NCBI GenBank assembly: GCA_934218695.1
Contig: CAKQDA010000011.1
Coordinates: 1-64,000 of the forward strand
DNA: 64,000 nt
Reading direction: 5' to 3'
Origin: an uncultured Succinivibrio sp.
GTDB lineage: Bacteria; Pseudomonadota; Gammaproteobacteria; Enterobacterales; Succinivibrionaceae
Positions within the stretch are counted from its first letter, which is position 1. Every line of letters starts with the position of its first letter. The notes beneath the pieces were generated by a model, which saw nothing but the letters and a program-made list of their open reading frames with translations, had not been told where the DNA came from and did no database searches. This document shows positions 44,613-54,113 of the stretch, one piece after another. The translations under genes and the position numbers were made by a program.

Positions 44613-44803
44613 TTTATCAAAATTTAGCCAAAATGGCTCTAAATGACCTTTTTTATAAAAGCCAGAAGACAGTCGCAATACTCAGTAAATAAAGCTGCCT
44701 GGAAATTCTTTTTTAAATCGGATGTAAAAAGTGTTTTCTCATGTACAGCAAAACGCAAAAATGAGTTAAAATTCATTCAAATAAATTAAAAAACGGAAAG
44801 CAG

Positions 44804-45337
44804 ATGACCCTAGAATGTAAAGACAGACTTTTTCTTGTAGGACCCATGGGATCAGGAAAGAGCAGCATCGGTAAATCACTTGCTCTGGTGACAGAAAGGC
44901 CTTTTCTGGATATAGACGAGGAAATTGTTAAGTATGCAGGAAAGAGTATTCCTGCTATTTTTGAGGACGACGGTGAGACAGAGTTTCGAAATATTGAAAC
45001 AGAGGTCTTAAAACGCTGCCTTAAGGTAGACGCTGTTATTGCCACCGGAGGTGGAGTGATAGGCAGGGATGAAAACCGCAGGCTCCTTAAGGAAAACGGA
45101 CTTGTAGTGTACCTTATGGCAGATGTTGATTCTCAGTATTTAAGAACTTTAAGGGACAATAACCGTCCAATGATTGCTGTTGATGACAGACGCAGAAGAC
45201 TTGAGGACATTTTTAAGGTAAGAGATCCTCTTTACAGAGAAGTCTGTGACTTTACTGTAGATTCAAGTCACCACAATGTGCATGACTGTGTGGAACAGAT
45301 TAAGGCAAAACTGAAGGAACTGACATGGAAACTATAA
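44804..45337 (+). CDS. aroK: Shikimate kinase I
   Basis: A 177-residue P-loop kinase that phosphorylates shikimate in aromatic amino acid synthesis. Walker A GPMGSGKSSIG is near residue 13, the shikimate-binding FLDIDEEI and TEFRNIE segments follow, then ATGGGVIG, the lid NRPMI and RDPLYREV. Length is standard. GGAAAG precedes the ATG. It overlaps aroB by 13 nt, indicating translational coupling, and starts the aroK-aroB-damX-rpe-gph operon. Confidence 0.97.
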   Translation: MTLECKDRLFLVGPMGSGKSSIGKSLALVTERPFLDIDEEIVKYAGKSIPAIFEDDGETEFRNIETEVLKRCLKVDAVIATGGGVIGRDENRRLLKENGLVVYLMADVDSQYLRTLRDNNRPMIAVDDRRRRLEDIFKVRDPLYREVCDFTVDSSHHNVHDCVEQIKAKLKELTWKL

Positions 45338-46410
45338 CAGTAGGTTTAGGCCAGAGATCATATCCGATTTACATCGGAACTGACCTGAATTATGGCGAGC
45401 TTATAAGAGAGGCTCTGCCAAAGGTTACAGATGTAATGGTGGTTACCAATACCACTGTAGGTCCGCTGTATTTTGAGGAACTCAAAGCTAAGCTTGAAGA
45501 GCATGATTTCAGTGTCAGTCAGTGTGTTCTCAAAGATGGAGAGGCATATAAGACTGTAGACTCATGGTGGCAGATTTTAACTGCACTTATGGAAAAGGAT
45601 TTCGGCCGTGACGGAGCTGTTATCGCTTTAGGTGGCGGTGTCGTCGGTGATATGGCAGGCTTTGCCGCCTCTGCCTATCAGAGAGGCATTCCTTTTGTGC
45701 AGATCCCTACCACACTGCTTGCAATGGTTGATTCATCTGTTGGAGGCAAGACTGCCATCAATCACCCTCTTGGCAAGAATATGATAGGAGCCTTCTATCA
45801 GCCAAAAGCAGTAATTGCCGATCTGGACTGTCTGAAAACACTGCCAGAGAGTGAGCTGACAGCAGGTCTTGGCGAAGTGGTAAAGACAGGTATCATCTAT
45901 GATGAGAAATTCTTTACATACTTAAGAGATCATGTTTCAAAGGTATTCACCTATGATCTGGACACACTCTCTCACATAGTAAAACGCTGCTGTGAGATTA
46001 AGGCATCAGTTGTGTCACAGGATGAAAAGGAACATGGTCTGAGGGCAATTTTAAATTACGGTCATACCTTTGGTCATGCCATTGAAGCCTATCTCGGATT
46101 TGGCACCTGGTTGCACGGTGAGGCTGTAGGTCTTGGCATGGTGATAGCATCAGCTCTGGCTTTGGACAGAAAACTAATCACCAAAGCGGAATTTGATGAT
46201 ATGCTCGAACTCTGTCAGAGAGCAAAACTGCCAACAGTGATTCCTGAGAAGATGACAGGTGATGATTTTATCGAGCACATGCGCCATGACAAGAAAGTCC
46301 GTCATGGAGTGATACGCTATGTACTGCCGGTACGTATTGGAGAAGTCAGGATCTTCTCAGATGTATCTGACGACGAGGTAAGAACTCTGATCGCGAGAAT
46401 GAAGGCATAG
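45325..46410 (+). CDS. aroB: 3-dehydroquinate synthase
   Basis: A 361-residue NAD- and metal-dependent enzyme converting DAHP to 3-dehydroquinate. It shows KDGEAYKTV, the NAD-binding GGGVVGDMAGFAASAYQRG, TTLLAMVDSSVGGKTAINHP and metal-binding NYGHTFGHAIEA and WLHGEAVGLGM. Length matches E. coli AroB (362). The gene starts inside aroK and ends 1 nt before damX. Confidence 0.97.
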   Translation: METITVGLGQRSYPIYIGTDLNYGELIREALPKVTDVMVVTNTTVGPLYFEELKAKLEEHDFSVSQCVLKDGEAYKTVDSWWQILTALMEKDFGRDGAVIALGGGVVGDMAGFAASAYQRGIPFVQIPTTLLAMVDSSVGGKTAINHPLGKNMIGAFYQPKAVIADLDCLKTLPESELTAGLGEVVKTGIIYDEKFFTYLRDHVSKVFTYDLDTLSHIVKRCCEIKASVVSQDEKEHGLRAILNYGHTFGHAIEAYLGFGTWLHGEAVGLGMVIASALALDRKLITKAEFDDMLELCQRAKLPTVIPEKMTGDDFIEHMRHDKKVRHGVIRYVLPVRIGEVRIFSDVSDDEVRTLIARMKA

Positions 46411-46411
46411 T

Positions 46412-48319
46412 ATGCATCATCAGGGATTTTCTGTTCCAAAGTCATTGCTAGATTGTGCCTCCCGTATACATGACATGTTCCTGTACGGAGAGAACTTTGT
46501 CATGCTCTCAGGTGACTCCGGATCCGGAAGAACCAGCCTGTGTGAGCAGGTGGTTAATGAACTTGAGAGCAAGCTTGTACCTGTATTTATCCCCTGTCAG
46601 GATGAACTGACCCGTGAGCAGCTGCGTCAGCTGTTTCTGCAGCAGATTGCTCCTAATGAAAAGTGGGATGATACAGAACCGCTCCATCAGAGTTTTGAGA
46701 AACTCTCCATTCCAGTAAGACAGCGCTTTTTAGTGGTTGTTGATGATGCTGACAGCGCCATAGGCTCATTCTTTGATGAACTTATTTCCCTGTACGAGCA
46801 TAATCTTGGAAAAAACAGATTCTCTTTTCTGATAACAGGTCATCCTCTGTGGGTACAGACCAAAATAGCTGAAAAGAACAGCGACAGACTGTCAATTGAA
46901 GAAATTAATGTCCCTGCAATTACCATCGATGAGGCAAATGCCTTATGTGAACAGATGTTTGTATTTGCACGGTTAGACAGGGTTTATAAAACGATTCTGC
47001 CAAAATTACCTCACGCACTTGCTTCATGTGAGGGTAATATCGGCAGAGTTATTAAATTAACGGAGACTCTTATGAATGATCCTATTCAGGTAAAAGACGA
47101 CAAGATATCACAGCCACAGGTTTCAGCAGAGGCAAAGACGGTTAAAGGTCAAAAGAAAAAACACAGCTCAGTTGCAGTTTTCATTTCAGTGATCTGCATT
47201 GTCATTGTGCTGGCCTGTCTTGTACCAGTATTTTTAGGATCAGATATCCTTGACGGTATTTTTAGCAAGTCATCTGAGCCGAAAACTGAGACTTCACAGA
47301 CGGTGGAGTCTGTACAGAGAGGAACTGAGAACAGTTCAGCAGGAGTGAACAGTTCAACTGCAATAGATGATCCTCTGTCAGTATCAGCCGGTGCCGTAAG
47401 TGATATCAATGCAAAAGGTCCTAAGGGGGATGCTTCAAATGCTGTAAATGACGATGGCGGACTTCTGCCTGATGTCAGTGGCGGTATTGAGGCAGAGACA
47501 ACTGATGCAAAGACCAAGAAGTCTGTAACCTTAGATGGTAGCACTCTTGATGAGATTGAAAAGAAAGAGGCTGATGACAAATCAGGCAGTCCCAGGCAAG
47601 GATTGGCAGGATCTGTAAAAAATAGTGCCGACAGGGCATCTGATACTGTTGCAGATGACAGTGTAACATCTGCTGATAAATCAAATGGCTCAAAGGCAGA
47701 CAACGCCTCAAATGAGCCTGAGACTTTAAGCCGTGAGGACAATGTCCTTTTCAGGGATAAAATTGCAAAAGAGGATGCAGCCCAGAAGGCAATAGAAGAG
47801 AACAAAGCAATAGAAGAGAAGAAAGCTTTAGAACAGAAGGCTCTAAAGGAAGCTGAACTCAAGAAGAAAGCTGATGTTCTGGCTCTGAAGGATGAACAGT
47901 CAAAGTCAGAAAAAGACAGTGCCAGGGGGCAGAGTAAAACTGCAAAGACTGATACCGGTAAAACAGCCTCTGCAAAAAAAGCTGCCAGAAAAGGGTATTC
48001 ACATGCCCGCCCTAGAAGCGCTCCAGTTCCAGGTGCAAGTGATGAACTTTTAAAAAAGAATCCGCGTCACTATACTCTGCAGGTGCTGGCAGGGCGCAAC
48101 AGAGCTCCGCTGTTACAGGCAGCTGACTATGTCGAGGGCAGATACTGGATTTACACCACTTTACGCAATGGTGTTCCATGGCATGTCCTGATCATGGGAG
48201 ATTTTTTAACCGCTAAAGAGGCTGTTTCAAGAGCTGCTATTCTGCCGGGCTTTTTAAGAGCACACGGCTCATTTGCAAAATCTTTTGAAAAAGTCCAGTC
48301 TGAAATGAGAATGCAATAA
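46412..48319 (+). CDS. damX: DamX-like cell-division protein (AAA domain, TM, SPOR domain)
   Basis: A 635-residue protein. An N-terminal AAA/ExeA-like ATPase-type domain (about 1-210) has SGDSGSGRTSL and a Walker-B-like FLVVVDDAD. One TM follows near residues 250-275 (VFISVICIVIVLACLVPVFL), then a long acidic, low-complexity periplasmic linker including a Lys/Glu/Ala coiled region near 450-490. The C-terminal SPOR domain (about 550-635; YTLQVLAGRNRAPLLQAADY) binds denuded septal peptidoglycan. It is much longer than E. coli DamX (428) because of the linker. Its place between aroB and rpe is conserved, but dam, which normally follows, is missing. Confidence 0.92.
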   Translation: MHHQGFSVPKSLLDCASRIHDMFLYGENFVMLSGDSGSGRTSLCEQVVNELESKLVPVFIPCQDELTREQLRQLFLQQIAPNEKWDDTEPLHQSFEKLSIPVRQRFLVVVDDADSAIGSFFDELISLYEHNLGKNRFSFLITGHPLWVQTKIAEKNSDRLSIEEINVPAITIDEANALCEQMFVFARLDRVYKTILPKLPHALASCEGNIGRVIKLTETLMNDPIQVKDDKISQPQVSAEAKTVKGQKKKHSSVAVFISVICIVIVLACLVPVFLGSDILDGIFSKSSEPKTETSQTVESVQRGTENSSAGVNSSTAIDDPLSVSAGAVSDINAKGPKGDASNAVNDDGGLLPDVSGGIEAETTDAKTKKSVTLDGSTLDEIEKKEADDKSGSPRQGLAGSVKNSADRASDTVADDSVTSADKSNGSKADNASNEPETLSREDNVLFRDKIAKEDAAQKAIEENKAIEEKKALEQKALKEAELKKKADVLALKDEQSKSEKDSARGQSKTAKTDTGKTASAKKAARKGYSHARPRSAPVPGASDELLKKNPRHYTLQVLAGRNRAPLLQAADYVEGRYWIYTTLRNGVPWHVLIMGDFLTAKEAVSRAAILPGFLRAHGSFAKSFEKVQSEMRMQ

Positions 48320-48994
48320 GTGAACACAAAGAAATTTTTAATCGCAGGTTCAATCCTGTCAGCTGATCTTTTAAATCTTGAGAAAGACGTTAGAGAAGCT
48401 CTTGATGAAGGTGTGGATGTAATTCATTTTGATGTGATGGATTATCACTTTGTACCTAATATGACCTTTGGTCCGGCCTTTTTAAAGGCCATGAGAAAGA
48501 AGTTCCCTGATGCGGTGTTTGACGTGCATCTGATGGTCTCACCTGTAACTGAAAATATTATTGATGACTATGCGTCAGCCGGTGCTGACTGGATCTCTTT
48601 CCATCCTGAAGCCTGCATTCATACTGAAAGAATGCTGACTTACATCAGAGAAAAGGGCGTAAAGGCAGGTCTTGCCTTAAATCCTGCCACTCCTCCTCAG
48701 ATGTTAAGATATCTTTGGGAGAAACTGGACTTTGTTCTTATTATGACTGTAAACCCAGGATTTGGCGGACAGAAGACAATCAAAGCCACACTGACCAAGG
48801 TAGCCGATGTCAGGAAGATGGCAAAGGATGACGGCTGTGACATCAGCATCGAGGTTGACGGTGGTGTAAAGGACAGCAATATCGCGCAGATCGCATCTTT
48901 TGGTGCCGATATTTTTGTTGTAGGCTCGGCTTTCTTTGGTGCATCTGACAAAAAACAGGCATTAAGTGCATTGCATAAGGCCCTTGAAAACTAA
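48320..48994 (+). CDS. rpe: Ribulose-phosphate 3-epimerase
   Basis: A 224-residue TIM-barrel enzyme interconverting ribulose-5-P and xylulose-5-P in the pentose phosphate pathway. Motifs: AGSILSADLLNLEKDV, metal ligands in VIHFDVMDYHFVPNMTFGP, FDVHLMV, MTVNPGFGGQKTI and EVDGGVKDSN. GTG start directly abutting the damX stop. The stop overlaps the gph start by one base (TAATG). Confidence 0.97.
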   Translation: MNTKKFLIAGSILSADLLNLEKDVREALDEGVDVIHFDVMDYHFVPNMTFGPAFLKAMRKKFPDAVFDVHLMVSPVTENIIDDYASAGADWISFHPEACIHTERMLTYIREKGVKAGLALNPATPPQMLRYLWEKLDFVLIMTVNPGFGGQKTIKATLTKVADVRKMAKDDGCDISIEVDGGVKDSNIAQIASFGADIFVVGSAFFGASDKKQALSALHKALEN

Positions 48995-49689
48995 TGCCAA
49001 AGCTAGATAAACTGCCTTGCGCACTTCTGTTTGATCTTGACGGAACACTTGCCAACACAATCCCGCAGCTGGCAATAGCAGCGTCAAAAAGTGCTGTTGC
49101 CATAGGTCTTACTCCTCCTTCAGTGGAAACTACCAAAGGATTTGTCGGCAATGGCGTGAATATGCTTTTAGCCCGTGTGATAGCAGGCCGCTTTGATGTG
49201 GAGCTAAAGGATGTTGATGCCTCACTGTTAAAGAGAGCGAGAGAAGTCTTTAATGAGGAATATACAAAAGGTCTCTGCCGTGACTACAACCTCTATGAAG
49301 GGGTAAAGGAAGGTCTTGAGTACTTCAAACAGCGTGGAATAAAACTTGCTGTTGTAACCAACAAACCTCAGATGTTTGCATTGCCTCTTTTAGGCTATAT
49401 GGGCATTAAAGACTGTTTTGACTTTATATTAGGCGGTGAGGTTATTCCTGAGCGTAAACCAGATCCAAGACCTCTTGACTATGTGCTCGACAGGTTACAC
49501 GTGGACAGAAAGGACGCTGTGATGGTGGGCGATTCAAACAATGATATAGAAGCTGGCAACAGGGCGGGGATGACCACGGTCTTCTTTACCTACGGCTATA
49601 ACAGAATGGCTCCTGAAGAATTAAACTATGATTACAGTTTTGATTCCTTTTCTGAGCTTACCTCTTTAATCAGAAGCTTTCCAGATTAA
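48994..49689 (+). CDS. gph: Phosphoglycolate phosphatase
   Basis: A 231-residue HAD-family phosphatase. Motif I is FDLDGTLANT near residue 13 (nucleophile first Asp), motif II lies in VVTNKP, and motif III/IV is ERKPDPRPL with MVGDSNNDIEAGNRAG. It removes phosphate from 2-phosphoglycolate formed in DNA repair. It overlaps rpe by one base and is the last gene of the aroK-to-gph operon. trpS, which often follows gph in enterics, is absent and a terminator is present instead. Confidence 0.93.
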   Translation: MPKLDKLPCALLFDLDGTLANTIPQLAIAASKSAVAIGLTPPSVETTKGFVGNGVNMLLARVIAGRFDVELKDVDASLLKRAREVFNEEYTKGLCRDYNLYEGVKEGLEYFKQRGIKLAVVTNKPQMFALPLLGYMGIKDCFDFILGGEVIPERKPDPRPLDYVLDRLHVDRKDAVMVGDSNNDIEAGNRAGMTTVFFTYGYNRMAPEELNYDYSFDSFSELTSLIRSFPD

Positions 49690-49701
49690 GCCTTATAAAA
49701 A

Positions 49702-49733
49702 CAGAACCCGTACGAATATCCGTACAGGTTCTG
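49702..49733. terminator. Bidirectional terminator between gph and dihydroorotase
   Basis: CAGAACC-GTACG and CGTAC-GGTTCTG pair with one internal mismatch around a 6-nt loop, between two converging genes. Confidence 0.72.
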
Positions 49734-49764
49734 ATTAAGATCCTCTATACCAGTCAAACTAAAG

Positions 49765-51105
49765 TTACCTGTCAAACTCCAGTGGCATTGCAGATCCTGT
49801 ATCTGTAATAACGCCGTTTTCAACACATAAACTGCCGTTGACAACTGTATGAACTACAGAGGAGGCAAAAGAGTGTCCCTCAAATGGTGACCACCCGCAT
49901 TTAGAGGCAATAAGACTTTTTGTAACAGAAGTCCTTCTGTTTGGATCAACTACAGCAAGATCAGCATAGTAACCTTCAGCAATACGGCCTCTGTTTTTAA
50001 TATGGAAACGGTCGGCCACATTCTGTGAGGTGACCTTTGCGATAGTCTCAAGGGTAATTTCCTTTCTCTTCCACAAATCAAGCAGTGCCAGCAGCGAGAA
50101 CTGTACAGAAGGCATTCCCGAAGCACACTTAAAGTATGGCCCTGTCTTTACTGACAGTTCATGAGGAGCATGATCAGTACCTACAGTAGTCAGAATACCG
50201 TTTTCTACAGCCTGTACAAGTGAAAGTCGGTCCTGCTCGGTCTTTACGGCAGGATTGCACTTTAAAAAGCCCTGTTTTAGCTGATAGTCAGATTCTGAGA
50301 AGAACAGGTGAGGAATACAGGCTTCTCCGGAAATCTGTCTGTTTACAACATTGCCGAATTTAAGTTCACTTAGCATCTGCACTTCCTCTTTGGTGGAAAT
50401 GTGCATGATATGAATTCTCGCGCCGCTCTGTTTAGCTATTTCAATGGCAAGAGCTGTGGATTTTATGCAGCAGTCCCTGTTTCTGATAACAGGATGCATA
50501 AAGAAGGGCACACTGTCTGCGTAATGCTCTTTTGCTGTCTTTTCATTTTTTAAAATGGTGGCTGTATCCTCACAGTGAAGAGCGATGATGGTTCTGGCAC
50601 TTTCAAAGATAGGCATCAGCTTTTCATATCTGTCCACCAGAAGGTTACCGGTCGATGAACCCATAAAAACCTTGATACCGGCAATTTCCCTTACAGGAGC
50701 CTTTCTTATCTCCTCTAAGTTGTCGTCGTTCGCTCCAAGATAGAAACCGTAGTTTGCAGCAGAATCTTTAGAGGCAAGAGCTTTTTTTGCATTTAAAAGC
50801 TCCATGGTGCAGGTTGACGGATTATTGTTCGGCATATCAAGATAAGAGGTGACACCTCCGAGCAGAGCGGCCCTTGATTCTGAATAAATGGTGGCTTTCT
50901 GTTCCATTCCCGGCTGTCTGAAATGTACATGCTCATCAATCAGACCTGGCAGCACCACATATTCATGACAGTCAATCACCCTTGCATCATCACAGCTGAT
51001 ATCTCTGTCGATTTTTGTGATGATTCTGTCCTCAATGAGAAGATCGTTGCGTATAATACGCTCTGGGGTGACAATTACTGCGTTTTTTAGAAGAAGCTTT
51101 GACAT
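49765..51105 (-). CDS. pyrC: Dihydroorotase (class I)
   Basis: A 446-residue amidohydrolase catalysing ring closure of carbamoyl aspartate to dihydroorotate in pyrimidine synthesis. It has the metal-binding DEHVHFRQPGMEQKA near residue 60, the probable carboxylated Lys in GIKVFMGSS near 147, ALHCEDTATI, HIMHIS and GTDHAPHE near 310. Length and the FRQPG/HAPHE motifs mark the long class I type (Bacteroidota/Gram-positive-like), not the 348-residue enteric PyrC. Allantoinase is the main alternative in this superfamily, but no purine-catabolism genes are adjacent. Single gene, leftward, facing gph. Confidence 0.85.
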   Translation of the reverse strand: MSKLLLKNAVIVTPERIIRNDLLIEDRIITKIDRDISCDDARVIDCHEYVVLPGLIDEHVHFRQPGMEQKATIYSESRAALLGGVTSYLDMPNNNPSTCTMELLNAKKALASKDSAANYGFYLGANDDNLEEIRKAPVREIAGIKVFMGSSTGNLLVDRYEKLMPIFESARTIIALHCEDTATILKNEKTAKEHYADSVPFFMHPVIRNRDCCIKSTALAIEIAKQSGARIHIMHISTKEEVQMLSELKFGNVVNRQISGEACIPHLFFSESDYQLKQGFLKCNPAVKTEQDRLSLVQAVENGILTTVGTDHAPHELSVKTGPYFKCASGMPSVQFSLLALLDLWKRKEITLETIAKVTSQNVADRFHIKNRGRIAEGYYADLAVVDPNRRTSVTKSLIASKCGWSPFEGHSFASSVVHTVVNGSLCVENGVITDTGSAMPLEFDR

Positions 51106-51165
51106 CTTTGGTTTGCTCCGATAATTTTACCTTTGAATATTTTAGCTTAATTTGGATCGTCTCAT

Positions 51166-51810
51166 ATGAACGAAAATGATAATTTGTTTGCACCTAGATT
51201 CACAATCAAAGATGTAACCATTCATAAAAAAGAAAGAGTTTTTAAAAGATATTTTGCAATTGACAGATATCTTGTTTCCTACAAAAGATTTGACGGTACC
51301 GAATCTCCGGTTGTTGACAGGGAAATCTTTGAGCGCGATTCTGATGCAGTGGCAGTATTGGCCTGGGACAAAAAGACAGATGAAATTGCCTTAATCGAAC
51401 AGTTCAGACCTGGTGCTCTTAAGGATGAGCAAAGTCCATGGCTCATTGAGATTGTGGCAGGTATCATTGATCCTGGTGAAAGCAGAGTTCAGGCTGCAAT
51501 ACGTGAGGTCAGAGAGGAAATCGGACTTAATCTTACAGAGGATCAGCTGCATTATGTAACCTCAGACTATCCGACACCAGGCGGAGCATCGGAACTTGTA
51601 ACTCTTTACATTGCAGATGCCGATCTCTCTCATCTTGAGAAACACGGCGGACTTGAAATTGAAAGTGAGGATATCCGAGTATTCAAGGCAGGTTTAAAGG
51701 ATGCCTATGAGAACATCAAAAACGGGCGCATTCACAACTCTGTGGCAATTATTGCAATTCAGCATCTTCTGCTCGAAAAGGAGTCAATTCTTAAAACGTT
51801 TACGAAATAA
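51166..51810 (+). CDS. nudF: ADP-ribose pyrophosphatase (Nudix)
   Basis: A 214-residue Nudix hydrolase. The Nudix box is complete: GIIDPGESRVQAAIREVREE followed by IGL, near residues 100-122, and IEQFRPGA precedes it as in ADP-ribose pyrophosphatases. It cleaves ADP-ribose to AMP and ribose-5-P. Standard length (209 in E. coli). The Shine-Dalgarno is weak. It is followed by cpdA after 275 nt, keeping the nudF-cpdA-yqiA-parE order, with an extended hairpin between them. Confidence 0.93.
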   Translation: MNENDNLFAPRFTIKDVTIHKKERVFKRYFAIDRYLVSYKRFDGTESPVVDREIFERDSDAVAVLAWDKKTDEIALIEQFRPGALKDEQSPWLIEIVAGIIDPGESRVQAAIREVREEIGLNLTEDQLHYVTSDYPTPGGASELVTLYIADADLSHLEKHGGLEIESEDIRVFKAGLKDAYENIKNGRIHNSVAIIAIQHLLLEKESILKTFTK

Positions 51811-51873
51811 TGCCGGGTAGCTCACAAATTCGATAATTTATTATCCAAAAATAAGATCATTTCTATAAAATCT

Positions 51874-51913
51874 CCGGACTAACTTATTCTTTTTTAAGAA
51901 AAAGTAGGTCCGG
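51874..51913 (+). promoter_or_regulatory. Long imperfect hairpin between nudF and cpdA
   Basis: CCGGAC and GTCCGG close a structure whose interior (ACTT/AAGT and TTCTT/AAGAA) continues pairing with small bulges, giving about 15 bp in 40 nt. A weak T-containing tail follows. It may terminate nudF or be a cpdA leader element. Confidence 0.5.
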
Positions 51914-52085
51914 TTCCCCATATTTGTTCATTTATATCAGATTTTTTTAAATGCGTGGTCGGTAAAGTTATTTCTAAAACTTTTTTTCTATAATAATCTG
52001 CATACAGATGCTATTTATCTTAATTTAAAAGAAAGATAAAAATTTACACCTTTTGAAATATTTACAGGCATATAACGGATAAGAA

Positions 52086-52910
52086 ATGTCCCCAAGATAC
52101 ATCACTCCGACATTGTCAGATGGTACTGTAAGAGTACTGCAGCTGACCGACTGTCATCTTTTTGCAGATGAGAGCAAGGATCTGCTCGGAGTCAACACTT
52201 CAGAGAGTTTTAAGGCGGTTGTTGAAGCTGTGCGCGCACAGAACTTTGACTACGATTTTATTGCCTTTACAGGTGATATTTCGCAGGATTATTCTGCAAC
52301 TTCATATCAGCATTTTGCCAATATCATCCGTGTTCTTGATAAACCTGTGTTTTTTCTGCCGGGAAATCACGATGACGGTCCTCTGATGTACCGTATCTTT
52401 GAAAAGATGGGTGTAAACATCGCTAAAAACGTTATCACTCCAAAATGGCAGTTTGTATTCCTGAATTCTGAGGTTTATGCTGTTCCCCATGGCTGGATAC
52501 AGCGCAGGCAGCTCGATTACGCGGCCTACTGCTCACGCCGCTCACCATCACAGCATATGGCTCTGCTCGTTCACCACATGCCACTTCTGGTAAACTCAGC
52601 CTGGCTTGATACACAGACTATGCATAATCTTGATGAATTCAACACCTATATCCACAGGATAAATGATGTCCGGTGTGTGATAACAGGTCACATTCACCAG
52701 GAGTTTGATACTATAGAGCGCGGTATCCGGTATATCGCCACACCGTCAACCTCAATTCAGTTTACCCCAAGATCAAATGATTTTGCTCTTGATCTTCTGC
52801 CACCAGGATGGCGTTATCTTTCATTCAATCCTGACGGCTCAGTTGATACAAAGGTATTCCGTCTTGATAACAACATTTTTATTCCGAACCTGGATGTTGA
52901 TGGCTACTAA
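52086..52910 (+). CDS. cpdA: 3',5'-cyclic-AMP phosphodiesterase CpdA
   Basis: A 274-residue calcineurin-like metallophosphoesterase. Metal-binding motifs in order: LQLTDCHLF near residue 20, AFTGDISQDYS, LPGNHDD near 98, LVHHMPL and ITGHIHQEFD near 205. Together with length and position between nudF and yqiA this is CpdA, which lowers cAMP and so tunes CRP-dependent genes. GGATAAGA precedes the start. Confidence 0.93.
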   Translation: MSPRYITPTLSDGTVRVLQLTDCHLFADESKDLLGVNTSESFKAVVEAVRAQNFDYDFIAFTGDISQDYSATSYQHFANIIRVLDKPVFFLPGNHDDGPLMYRIFEKMGVNIAKNVITPKWQFVFLNSEVYAVPHGWIQRRQLDYAAYCSRRSPSQHMALLVHHMPLLVNSAWLDTQTMHNLDEFNTYIHRINDVRCVITGHIHQEFDTIERGIRYIATPSTSIQFTPRSNDFALDLLPPGWRYLSFNPDGSVDTKVFRLDNNIFIPNLDVDGY

Positions 52911-53221
52911 CTTAAAAGACAGCCTTTTTATCATCTAACAGTCACCTTATTTGTAACAGTCAGCCTGTTCAGCTGTCCGTCAGAGAATTTCTGCGTTCAG
53001 TTCATAAACATAATGCCTGAGCCTGCCTTTTCTCTGCGTTAAAAAATTCAGTGTGTTACCTTCAGGGACATTTACATATTTGCACTTTGAGCATAGATCT
53101 TTTTTACTCTTGCCTATATCATTTGAGTATGTAGGATAATAACCGTATCAGCTCAAAGCAGTTCTCAGCTCTTAAATCTGTGCACTGTCGGTTCAGAGCA
53201 CTCTGTAAAAGGACACATATC

Positions 53222-53821
53222 ATGATCATTGCGTATATACACGGTTTCTGTTCAAGTTCTAAGGCTAAGAAGGCTCAAATCATGAAAGCTGAACTTGAGA
53301 AGAACTACAAGGATATCAGATTTGTCTCACTGGATTTTTCTGACAATTTAAAAACTGCCATGGAAGAGCTTGATGTACAGATTAAAGAGCTTTTAAAGGA
53401 TGATCCACAGCTCTGCCTGTGTGCAAGTTCTTTAGGCGGCTTTATGGCAATGCTGCTCAGCATCAGATACAACCTTAAGGTGGCTCTTGTCAATCCGTGT
53501 CTGTATCCTTCAAAATTTGTAAGGGACAACAATTATCTTGGTACGGTTTTAAAGAACTTTGATACAGGACATGAGTTTAAAATTGAAGAGAGTGATCTTG
53601 AGTATATTGAATCTTTAGAGGCTCTACTGCCTAAGTTCAGTCTTAAAAATGCCAGTGTGTTTTTACAGGCTGGCGATGAGGTTCTCGATTATACATATGC
53701 CTTAAAATTCTTTATGCGTGGTGGTGTGGGCGGATTTTCTCTAAAAGACGGCGGCTCTCACGGCTATGACGATTTTGAGAAAGAAGTCTGCAGGATTGTT
53801 GAATTTTTCAGAAAGGACTGA
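53222..53821 (+). CDS. yqiA: YqiA-type alpha/beta-hydrolase esterase
   Basis: A 199-residue small hydrolase. It starts MIIAYIHGFCSSSKAKKAQI, has the nucleophile elbow LCASSLGGFMA near residue 70, a late acid (GDEVLDY) and catalytic His in GGSHGYDDFE near the end, as in YqiA (UPF0227). E. coli YqiA hydrolyses short acyl esters. I start at ATG 53222, preceded by AAAGGAC; the longer frame adds 14 residues of no family match. Its place before parE is conserved, although a two-component system and a repeat array now separate them. The 52911-53221 gap shows no clear element. Confidence 0.9.
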   Translation: MIIAYIHGFCSSSKAKKAQIMKAELEKNYKDIRFVSLDFSDNLKTAMEELDVQIKELLKDDPQLCLCASSLGGFMAMLLSIRYNLKVALVNPCLYPSKFVRDNNYLGTVLKNFDTGHEFKIEESDLEYIESLEALLPKFSLKNASVFLQAGDEVLDYTYALKFFMRGGVGGFSLKDGGSHGYDDFEKEVCRIVEFFRKD

Positions 53822-54113
53822 TGCTGTAAAAATTCTGACTTAAGACAGATTCAGCTGACAAAAAATCATGTTTTTTTTACAGAAAAAAAACGTCAGTCTA
53901 AATTTATCCTAAGTCTTTTTGCGGATAATAAATACAGAAGAGCCTAAAATATAAAAACAGCCTGTGATGATTACTTTATAACAGCTCACAATAACAGATC
54001 ACATCACAGTCAATAAAGGCATGAACAGCCTGACGGTAAAAGAGCTGTCATCTGTTTATTTACTGAGGCTTTAAATCAGGCTTATGTAAAAGTATTAAAT
54101 CAAAGGAGAGAGT

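Noticed and set aside
42102..44678. Longer N-terminus of PBP1A
   Set aside because: The extra 22 residues have no Shine-Dalgarno and would put non-family residues ahead of the membrane anchor; the start at 44612 is preferred.
47149..47862. 237-codon minus-strand frame opposite damX
   Set aside because: It is the antisense shadow of the low-complexity DamX linker; Ser/Phe-rich, no start signal.
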